Shown here: piece after piece, positions 48,671 through 58,300 of the stretch
How the letters are laid out: each line of letters starts with the position of its first letter
Position numbering within the stretch: the first letter of the stretch is position 1
DNA from: Enoplolaimus lenunculus
Taxonomy: Eukaryota > Nematoda > Enoplea > Enoplida > Thoracostomopsidae
Direction of reading: 5' to 3'
Assembly (NCBI GenBank): GCA_030248215.1
Contig: JASANG010002773.1
Span: 1 to 64,000, forward strand
Length of the DNA: 64,000 bases
Position numbers and translations under genes: made by a program
Notes under the pieces: model-generated
Seen by the model: only the letters and a program-made list of their open reading frames with translations
What the model was told of the DNA's origin: nothing
Database searches by the model: none

Positions 48671-48869
48671 TAAAGTACCGTTGCTCATAAGACCTTGCAA
48701 ATCATATACCAATAGAGATATAAGGTATCATATGTACCCAGAAATCTACTGGACATATAGGAATGCCTATATGGGATATTTGATCTCTTCGAGCGCCGGA
48801 TATTTGGTGTCTATCTGTGCTATTTACACAAAGTATTGTATGCTACATTGTAATAATCGTATAGACTGA
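48671..48869 (+). CDS. Candidate terminal exon, unknown protein
   Basis: Acceptor-like ATACATTTAG, then one base and 65 codons to TGA. The peptide includes RDIRYHMYPEIYWTYRNAYM and a hydrophobic run GYLISSSAGYLVSICAIY that could span a membrane. The Tyr content is high. There is no family match in memory. Chance translation cannot be excluded. Confidence 0.25.
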
Positions 48870-49049
48870 CGGATCCAAGGCGGTCCAACAACGACGCAAA
48901 TAGGCACCAACAGGTATAAAAACCATAATTTCATTTTTGGATCCTTTTACTGGTTGTATTTTTATTGGACATAAATTGAAACGCAATAAAATAAATATAA
49001 CACTCTAGCATTTGTATTAATAGCACATTTTCCAAATTTTACCAATATA

Positions 49050-49257
49050 CACTGCGAAAAACGGTGAGTCAAATTGACTCTCTCCGAAATAGGATCAATG
49101 GGACTACACAAATGAGTCAAATTCGACTCCACCAGAGTCAAATTTCACTCACTTCGTCGCTCGTTTGACTCTGGCGGAGTCGAGTTTGACTCAGTTTGTG
49201 TAGTCCCGTAGAGCCTGTTTCGGTAAGAGTCCATTTGACTCACCATTGTTTGCAGCG
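49050..49257. mobile_element. MITE family C, full foldback copy
   Basis: Ends ACTGCGAAAAACGGTGAG and CTCACCATTGTTTGCAGCG. The two halves are inverted copies containing AGTCAAATTGACTCTC, TGGGACTACACAAA and GAGTCAAATTCGACTCC. The whole can fold into one long hairpin. Confidence 0.88.
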
Positions 49258-49411
49258 TACGTTGATTGAAGACGTCAACACTGGTTTTCTACGTTTTGGT
49301 AAATTTCAATATACAACAAAAATGTTGCCATTTTTCATAATAAATCAAGCAAATTACATACTTAACCGCACGATCGGCCAGGTTTTGTGTCCAAAACAAC
49401 TGCTGATTTAA
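49256..49411 (+). CDS. Candidate exon starting at a MITE edge
   Basis: The right end of MITE C reads CCATTGTTTGCAG, a good acceptor. It is followed directly in phase 0 by 51 codons and TAA. The peptide starts RTLIEDVNTGFLRFGKFQYT, continues TKMLPFFIINQANYILNRTI and ends in QLLI. The text looks protein-like. It could be a real last exon whose acceptor now comes from the MITE, or an accident. Confidence 0.25.
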   Translation, partial: RTLIEDVNTGFLRFGKFQYTTKMLPFFIINQANYILNRTIGQVLCPKQLLI

Positions 49412-50520
49412 TTAAAGTATTGTTTTCCTTGTTTAACAGCCAACGGAAACATATCAAACGCAGTAACGCCTACTGGTGTTTAGCGGACCTAAACAATCGT
49501 AAACAAAGTTTGTCCTCAAATCTTTGATTTATTTTGTATTTTGTAGCGACTTAGATATCTTGTTATCAGGCGCACCGCTGTGATTTCAATTGCAAGGGGC
49601 CTGGTAATCAGGAGTCAGAACAACAGTGAAAGCTATCAGATAGTGTGACTGTTTTAAAATTGTTGTAGCCAAATGAAAAAATGATAATTACTGTGCTGGT
49701 TAAGCGGCCACCGATTAAATCTATAGCAAAGCCCAATCCATACGCAGTGAATCTAACTACTTAAGGCCAGATGCAAGTTTTGAATTAAGCCGCTTTATAA
49801 ATAGTATCAATAGTTCAAGAACACAGGGGTGGTCCAGAGAAAAAAATTAGGGAGTTGAACAGCTGGGTTTACGAAACTATAACTGAGCATAAATGCAAGC
49901 AAATCCCACCCAAAAAACAATAGCAACCAGGGGTGAGTAATATGAAGAGCGAAAGGGGTGCATGCTCAGTTTTTCGGCTCTGTTTTGCTCAAATACGGAT
50001 GGATTTTGAAAATTTTTGCATATTTGAGCTTCTCATAACATCCCATGGTCATTTCACTCCCAAATACGAATTTTTGAAAAATTTGATTTTTTAGGGTCCC
50101 AAACCCAAGGACCCCCTTGGGAGTTGGGACCCGAAAATTTTTTGTTAACAAGTTAGTGGGTGGAGAGAGGGGGCTGGGCTTCTGCTTACGCAACAATCGG
50201 GCGCGGATACTTGGAACTGGAGTAAAACCTGTTAAACACCATTATTGTGTTTTGCAGGATTGTTGCAACTTTGCACAACAATCGAGGAGTATTGTAAATT
50301 TTAGGGAGAAAATATGCCAGGGGAATATGGCGGAGGGGGGAATATGGCACTATAATGGCGCTGCAGGTCAAAAAAATTAAATTTGGAATTTGGAACGCTT
50401 TGTTGTGCCATATTGCATGGCGATTACGCACTCGGAAAGCCTTAAAACAGTCAAGACGTAAAGCAACACCCTTAATCGAGCAGATGATATAATATACCAG
50501 TCGTAGTGGGACTACATTTA
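49412..50520. other. Gene-free stretch with family G repeat
   Basis: 49975-50130 is family G (ATATTTGAGCTTCTCATAAC, CATGGTCATTTCACTCCCAA, GAAAAATTTGATTTTTTAGG), followed by GGGTCCC/GGGACCC inverted motifs at 50094-50135. No gene is supported. Confidence 0.55.
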
Positions 50521-51430
50521 TTGAGCGAAGCTCGAACACACGTAAGCAATTAAGGTAATATGCAAATTAGTTATTAGCTAACTATTCATTTATCGGTTTT
50601 GGAGGTTTGTAAGCAATTTCCTCAGATTCCTCGCACCCAAAAACCCTTCAGTTACCCTATAATTTTTGGAATAATTAAAAAAATCCTAATTTTGTCTTGT
50701 CAATTAAGCTAATATGCAAATTAACTATTAGCTAACTATTCAATTATCGGTTTTGGAGGTTTGTAAACAATTTATTCAGATCCCTCGCACCCAAAAACCT
50801 TCAGTGAACCCTAAAAATTATTGAAATAATTTAAAAAGTCCTAGTTTTGTCTTGTCAATTAAACTATTATGCAAATTAGTTATTAGCTAACTATTCAATT
50901 ATCGGTTTTGGATGTTTGTAAACTATTTATTCAAATTCCTTAAACCTAAAAACCCTTTAGTGCCGAAATTATATTGCTTTTAACCTTAATAATTAGTGAA
51001 ATATTGTAAAAAGTCCTAATTTAGGCTTATAACCTTGCTAGTATGCAAATTATCTATTAGCTAACTGCTCAATTATCGGTTTTGGAGGTTTGTAAACAGC
51101 CTACACAGATTCCTCGCACCCAAAACCCTTTAATGCTAAAATTAGATTGCTTCTAACTGTAATAATTATTGGAATACTGTGGAAAGTACTAATTTAGGCT
51201 TAATTAATTATGCAAATTAGCCTGTAGCTAATAAACGGCTCCAAATTTTAAAACCCCAATGCGAGGTTAACACTCCAGAATTATTGGCTTTCAAACAAAA
51301 AAAGTTTATCAAAATCGGTTCAGCCGTTCCCGAGATTCTTTTCGGACGGACAGACGGACGGAGGGACAGCCGGACGGACGGACATCCACCTTTCGACCCC
51401 CAAGTACAAAACATAAAACGCTTCGCTCAA
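50521..51430. mobile_element. Short-TIR element with four ~155-180 bp internal tandem units
   Basis: Bounded by TTGAGCGAAGC (50521) and its inverse GCTTCGCTCAA (51420-51430). Units start at 50548, 50702, 50858 and 51031, with a partial fifth at 51212. Each has ATGCAAATTA, TTAGCTAACT, ATTATCGGTTTTGGA and CTCGCACCCAAAA. Near the right end is a GGACGGACGGAC-type run (51352-51385) after AAAATCGGTTCAGCCGTTC, a tail seen in many animal repeats. Non-coding. Confidence 0.8.
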
Positions 51431-53590
51431 TCAACTGCTCGTTGTTCTGGCCTAGGCTAATCTGCTATTTTGCGTAATAACAGGTTTGCCTAGGCTAAAC
51501 TGCTATTACCGTGCGAAAGAAACAATGATTTCACAGCTGTTTGGACAAATTTTGGCTAACGTCCACATAATTTTCTCCTGTTCGGTCAGAAAACACTGTG
51601 AGCTTCAAATAAACTATCCGCATTGCAAAATTTGCGGCACGGCTGGGCGTGTGGGGGCGATACATTCCCCATGTCCTCTAGATCAGACAATAAATCGACT
51701 CCCGAAAAATTTGCCACGACCCATACCTTTTGCCCCACTTGCAACAATTTTTCCACATGCTCCACGTTCAGTTTTTACCCCCTTCAGCCTTTGCGTCATA
51801 GTTCTCGTTTTGATTTAGATAAAAAAGTGTCATTATTATCAGTGTGATTACACAAAAACCATTGAGACACCTCATCTTGTTACTCCGTCACACTCAACGA
51901 ATACTTTTTAGTGTAACCTTTACCAGACGACCCTAAGAAGACAGTCATAACAGACGGTAATTTTATGCGTTCTCCAACTTAATTTGTAATACTTGTGTAG
52001 AAACAACTTCGTCACTATGAAAGAGTCATTTTGAAAAATTTCAATTTTTGACAATGCTTGTCGCAAGAAATCGAACAGGCATAAGTATAAATGTTTGAAA
52101 TGGTTCAGTTTTATAGCTAAAAATTAACAGAAAATTGCACAAAGACCTATTGCAAACTTGTAAAATATGGTTGTATTGAAAAAATTAAATCTATATTTCA
52201 AAACGTTTTTTATACTGTGGCGATATTTTTCTACACGGTCGCCTCAAATTATGTTGGAGCACGCATTATCATAAACTTTTTTCAACACTATACATTGTGG
52301 TTTTGTCCGAGTTTACTTTTCCCGTGTAGACACTGAGGTAAAAAGTGAAACATTAAAAGTGAAAACTCGGCGAAAATGGCAAGCGATTGCTCGATAGATT
52401 AAATTGAGAATAAATTTGCAAAAAAATAAAAAAATCTTGAATAAATAATACGTCGGGTTTTTAGTATTAACCTTAAATCTACCATTTGCGTGGAACGCAG
52501 TAATAAAGATGCTATTGCGTGGGCTTGGATACTCTTCTATTCGAGGTACTAAATTATGTTAATCCATATATGAAACATTGGGTAGAGTTCTATGTTTGCA
52601 TAAATTAATATAAATTCGCAGTTTCAGACATGCCTTATGACATACTGGACCATGTTACTTCTGAGGGGCGTACCATTTTGCCGCGGGACTGCAATGTAGT
52701 AGTGTTTCTTAGATAATTTTTTTGCTTAACCTTTGGCTGAGGACTAATTACGTTTTTAGACCTTAGAATATGTTGAAACCACTATTACACCCTCAACATT
52801 AAAAAAGAAGTTGCTTTCAGAGATAAAAGTTGTTAAGCCAAATTCGAGCACATTTGAAGTAAATTTTTCATTTCACGCGCGACGAATATAACATTCTAGT
52901 CTTAATACTAAGAGTAGGCGAAGTTCCAAAAATTCCTTGACCAACGTGGGCAAAGGTCAGAGGTGGTCGAAACCACTTTGGGGTTGCGACTTTGCAGTAA
53001 ATTAGGCAGATTTCATTGCTTCAAAAAATCAACTCTTCGCCTTCTGAGATAACCAAATTCATTAAATAACAGGCAGTTGCCAGATTTTAAATAGTGAAAT
53101 GCGTCAAGTTTAATGCTTAAAACAGTCAATCAATTGTCAACTTCTGGCGTGTTGAGAAATTAAAAAAACAGTCGGAGACAAGTTTAGAAATTTCTGGCAA
53201 AGAACCGTGCGATATATGACAGTGACACTAACCAGCAAGCGAAGCTAAAAACAATTTAAACGCTAAGCGTTAATACAAACTTTTAGCTTTGACCTGCGTT
53301 GGCCATGGCTGGGGTGACGCCCCTTGCATTCACCGGTCGAAAAGTTTTTGTAACTGTGTAACCCCTCAAGTTATTGTGAAGTCTATAAAACGTCCTATTT
53401 AATATCATCCCTCTGGAACTTCGATCGATGGTATTCCTTGCCTCCTGTGAACGTTGAACGGCCCAATGTTTTCGTTTTCACAACCCAAATGACATAAATT
53501 TCATTACGCCAAGAAACTTAAGCGTGATATTCTAGGTCGGTTTCGACAACGTATAGTCTTTAGCTTGTTTTGTAATCCAATATATATTTG
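51431..53590. other. Gene-free stretch with a D2 remnant
   Basis: 52648-52790 is a decayed MITE D2 (CATGTTACTTCTGAGGGGCG, then TTTTTTTGCTTAACC). 52225-52310 resembles 42365-42420 (CACGGT then TGGAGCACGCAT). The 110-codon plus frame at 51486-51818 has no motif. Confidence 0.45.
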
Positions 53591-53592
53591 TA

Positions 53593-53805
53593 TTATTGGT
53601 CGTCAAACAAAACAATTACAGATGAAAGTTCATGGTGTTTGTTAAACGAAACGTTTTGTTTGTGTGTTTTCGACGACAATGACGCAATTTGATATTTTTG
53701 CCACGAAAATTGCAATTGGTTTTGCGCTCGCTTTGCTCGCGAGTCATCTTTCACAATACATAGCACGGATTCTTTAGAATACTTTTCACACAAAGCGGGC
53801 TCCAT
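53593..53805 (-). CDS. Weak candidate ORF, 70 codons
   Basis: Begins MEPALCEKYSKESVLCIVKD, is charged and Gln/Ser-rich, and ends VIVLFDDQ. Its ATG overlaps the end of the MITE at 53803, and the frame crosses a CTCGCGAGC-type repeat motif. It could be a terminal exon of a minus-strand gene. The evidence is only composition. Confidence 0.2.
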   Translation of the reverse strand: MEPALCEKYSKESVLCIVKDDSRAKRAQNQLQFSWQKYQIASLSSKTHKQNVSFNKHHELSSVIVLFDDQ

Positions 53806-53998
53806 GTATAGGACAGGGCCGGAACAATTATATAAGTTTATTCCTAAGCCTAAACTTAACCTAAGCCTAAGCCTATGCGTAAGGTGAGCCTATTCCTAAG
53901 CCTAAGCTTAAAACCTAAGCAAAAAAGTTAGTCTAAGCATTTAATTGATCCTATTACAGCCCCGCCGGAAAACGATCTGGCCCTGTTGTATACATGGT
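53803..53998. mobile_element. MITE family D1 carrying CCTAAG repeats
   Basis: Ends CCATGTATAGGACAGGGCC and GGCCCTGTTGTATACATGG. Runs of CCTAAGCCTAAGCCTA lie at 53835-53915. Same structure as 20885-21071 in opposite orientation. Confidence 0.85.
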
Positions 53999-54355
53999 CC
54001 AAAAGTGGTATAGACCCTACATTCCAAATTTTTACTTTTGTACCACAAAATTTACGTTTGACTTCTTGTTCGCTTCGGTCGTGAGACTTTTACTCTGATA
54101 TATGTTGCGCGCACGCCAAAAATTCTGGATTCTCCACTACTCCAAACCCGTCTACACCACCAAAACCTAAATATCCTATATGTACTTTTACACACACCGC
54201 TATGATAGATTAATGAGAACATGTAATTACCATTGGCGATGTCAGTTTCGTGCAAAAAATTTTCGATACAAACAGGTTGCCACTGAAGAACCGATTAATA
54301 AAGGGAACAGGCATATAATTAAGAATAGTTCAAAAGAGCTGTGTTTACCTGACAG

Positions 54356-54457
54356 AAGTGGATACGACTCCCGAAGACTACGATTGCCTAGCGCACCCTC
54401 TCGACACCGAATGGATCATGTTTCAACGACGGTTATATGGTACCATGGCCCTTAGCA
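54356..54457 (+). CDS. Fibrinogen-domain-like exon fragment, plus strand
   Basis: After the acceptor-like TTTACCTGACAG, 102 bp read as 33 codons with a possible donor GTAACG. The peptide has YDC, then TEWIMFQRRLYGTMALS. This resembles the W(T/I)(V/M)(I/F)QRR centre of fibrinogen-related domains, normally preceded by YCDM and GGG. The GGG is missing here. It lies 0.7 kb beyond the 3' end of the minus-strand fibrinogen gene and points toward it. No further plus-strand exons were found before that gene, so if real it is a fragment. Moderately speculative. Confidence 0.35.
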
Positions 54458-55160
54458 GTAACGTCTCGAAATAATCTTTGCATGACATGTATATTTCTAA
54501 GCATAATTCATCATCTACAAAAAAACTATGCGTCGTGGTAAACTGAATTAAATTGGTGAAAATCAAAATTTAGACAACTGCCACTATTGTGTATTCGAAT
54601 CAGACGCGGATCCAAAAAATTCTAAGAGGCGACGGGCTAGCAAATGTTATGAAACGCAAAATTTGTAAGGCCTTGGAGGAAATTGTAACGTATGGGGACC
54701 TTACCAATCGATCACAAAAAATTCTGACGGGTGCTAGTGATTCGAATTGAAATAAACCTTATTCACTGTCTTAGACAATGGCGTATCGAGACATTTTGGT
54801 TGCAGGGTGCTGGCAAAGATAAATCACTAAATTACTAGGTATTAAAACAAAATTGACAAATTGTTAACAATAGTTCAATGAGGCACAGACCTTGGTACGT
54901 ATTCTCGAACGTGTATAGAACCTATCACTAGTTGGCGATAGGTCTTGTAACTTTCGAACCAGTGAATGTTGAGGCTTAAAATTAAGCACATTTTCAACAT
55001 ATGACTAGCTCTACTTCTGTACCACTTTTAAGTTCAGCAACTGGAATAAACAGTGAGTTTGAAGACCTATTACTAACTGATGATAATTGCTATACACATT
55101 TGAAAATATGGCCCTTGGTTAAGCAGAACTACATTCAGATTGGCTTCAATACGCTCTTGG

Positions 55161-55343
55161 TCATGTTTCATCCGATTGTCCGGTAAATGATTTTGCAGCG
55201 AAAGCTTTTGGTCGAATTTTCATCGATGTTTTTGCTATTTGAACTGGCTGACCATCGTTTGTTCGCCATATAATACCGTCTACGATAATGTGTCCGTGTG
55301 ATTCGTAATCAAACGGCATATTCAAGTTTCCTTCAGGCGTACA
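55161..55343 (-). CDS. FReD gene exon 5 (last)
   Basis: Acceptor TTTTTCTTCAG, then Cys in phase 0 and 60 codons to the TGA. Contains NLNMPFDYE, DGIIW and TSMKIRPKAF, the standard domain end, plus a 15-residue tail. Confidence 0.88.
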   Translation of the reverse strand, partial: CTPEGNLNMPFDYESHGHIIVDGIIWRTNDGQPVQIAKTSMKIRPKAFAAKSFTGQSDET

Positions 55344-58300
55344 CTGAAGAAAAAGATTCGCCACGCGGGAACAGAGATGTCTGGGGTGTCAGTCAACACA
55401 ACTAAAAACCTACCAAAACCAAATTTTCGTGACTGAGTTTAATGCAAAAAACGGTTTTGCTTCTTGCTCACTTCGCTCGCGAGATTGTCTTAAACCAAAG
55501 AAGTTTAAGTTTTGGCTGAATATCAAATACAGGATTTGTCATTTAATTTACGGGAATCTCCGCTTTGGGGTTCGTTGCTGACCTCCTGTTTGATACCTCC
55601 GAAGAAAAGCATTTATGCGTCCCTGGAAAAGCAGTCAATTTCCTTTACATGGACTATAGTAGCCTGAATAGTTGGTACCACACTGACTAAGAAATCATAT
55701 AAATTTGACTAAATTTGAATTAATTAAAGTGCGAACTGAACGCAGTCAGCATTTCATTTTAAAAAGTTTAAAACGATATGCGTAATTTAAATTTTGAAAA
55801 GGAGGTCTTATCTAATAAATGTTTCCAAGGGGCTTTTTATGTTACTGTAGTGTCCCGAATAAAACGGGACACTGATATTTATTTGGACTCTGCAGAGGGT
55901 GGCCCTCTGTTATTCGGTTACAGACTGTTATATATTTTTAGCCCGTCCTACACTGCGTTTCGTTACTGATATACCCGGTATTGCAACTATCCGTTGAATT
56001 AAACGTTTCGCTCAAAATGGGGACCCCCTCTTATTCGGGTCAGTACAGTACCAACAAAATAAATGTCGAATAACCTCTGCACAAAAATCCAAAGTGCGGT
56101 TTGACCAATGAAACCCTACGCAATTGGGTATAACCTCACTTTCGGGACTCTAGAATAAAGCAAGAAATTTCAGAGCCTGGTATAATGCACGGAGAAATAT
56201 ATTCCCACTGTCGTTCCTTTTGTATACGCCGCCTCTGACAGATTGTTTACTTCTGGATGCGTACAAAGTTGAAAAATTGGAACGGGATTTTATATTAAAA
56301 TCGAGTCCCACAGTTTTGTTTACGTTTCACCTGTGTTATGACTATTGGTTGCCCGGTCGGTATGCGAATTAGATTTGACTAAAACTAACGTTCTCGAAAC
56401 AAAAATTCTGCACAGGGTATATACCTGGAACAAAAAATTTTCACCTTTCAACGACGTATTGCAATGACCAATTTGTAATAATAAGTTCCAAAAAGCAGCT
56501 AACAGTAAAATATTATTTAGCAGGGTGTAAACCGGTGGTAAAAAATAACGGAAACCAAAACAGACAGTGATAAAAATAAAGGACGGAAACGGAAGTGGAC
56601 ACCGCATTTATAAGTAAACGGATATTTTGTTACACTCCAATTATTAGCCAACAGATAAAAATACGCGTATCTGTACTAACGTTTGGTTGAAACCACCAGC
56701 CAGACTCTAACCAGCGACCGCAATAAACTTTTGAACGACGATCTTGTTTGCGATCCCAAGTTGAGAATGGAAATCCATTTGCAGCTAGTAGCATTGCCGC
56801 TGAAATTAACTTAATTTATTCATTCTGAGAGTTGAAAACAATTTTGGATTCTAGTAGATTTCCCTTATTTTTTGAATTTTGAAATTTTGGCATTATGAGC
56901 TCAAGATTAGACTTTAGGTATAACAGATTACGCGTAGGTTAAGGCATAAGTTTGAGTGTGGAAAGTGCATACACACGTTTAAAAAAAGTTGAAACTTGAT
57001 TAGCAAATAAACTATATATAGATGAAAATTGACGTTCGAGTTAATATTTTTGCAAAATATTGAACTTTACTGCAACGAGATGTTAATTCTTAGAGCTCTC
57101 ATTTACGTAATATTTTCTATATATTTTTGAGATGGCGAAATATTGTATTAACAAAGGTTTTATATGGCTGCAAGCTGATACTGGTGTGACCCGAATAAGA
57201 GGGGGAAATGATGTTTATTTGGCCTCTCCAGAAGATCCCCCCTGTTATTCGGTCACGGACTGTTACTTATTTTTAACCCACGCTCCGCCACCCTTTGTTA
57301 CTGATATGTATTCGGTACTGCAGTTATTCGTTGAATTAAATATTTATTTGTCTTGTGTCAATAGCTTGACAGATAATGCAAGGTTATAATTAGGAATGTA
57401 CTTTCAAACCTTAAGTACGCTTTAAATTTTCGAACTCAACTCTTTTGGTCCTGGAGTCATTTACACACTACAATTAGGATAATTGACGCTTATGGACTCT
57501 AATTAGGGTATAGGGACGCTATCCGCTTACGGACTCTTTTTAGGGTTACGGACTCCTATTGAGTGGGACTGAATGGGAATCCGTCTCTTATTACCTCTCT
57601 CTTATTCGGGTCACCGTCTCTTATTACCTCTCTCTTATTCGGGTCACTACAGTACGTCCACAAGTTGCATAAGTAAAGACCTACAAGGAATGTATATTGG
57701 AAAATTAATTCTAAAAGTCGTCCTAACTCAGTTTCGATCGATTGCGCGTTCAGTTAACTTTCATTAACGCAATGTTAATAAAATTTTTAATTTTGGTCAA
57801 ACAGCAATTTGTAATCTTTTGCTGCCTCAAATAAATACAACTTATAGAAAAGTCCTTAGTTTCGATATTAAATAATTCAAAATGAGTTTGTGTTTTCAAA
57901 AATTGTTAATTTGAACAGACCAATATAAGTTAACTGTTGATTTCGATTTTGCTGCAATGCAAGGATATACTTAGGAATGTACTTTCAAAATTTAGTAGTA
58001 CGCTACAATTAGTGTTAAATGACATTTATGGACTCAAATAAGGGTCAGTGACTCTATCCGCTTACGGACTCTTATTAGGGATACGGACTCCTATTGAGTG
58101 GGACTCAATGGGGATCCCTCTCTTATTACCCCTCTCTTATTCGGGTCAATACTGTACACAAACACTAGAACATGTTTTGTCCCCATTACAATAACTGGTT
58201 ACATTTTGTCTGCACACAGATCCGTTATCAAATTAAAACAATTTGATTTGTCTGTTAGTCTGATGTGACATTCACGGTTTGTACTGCAATGTCATATGAT

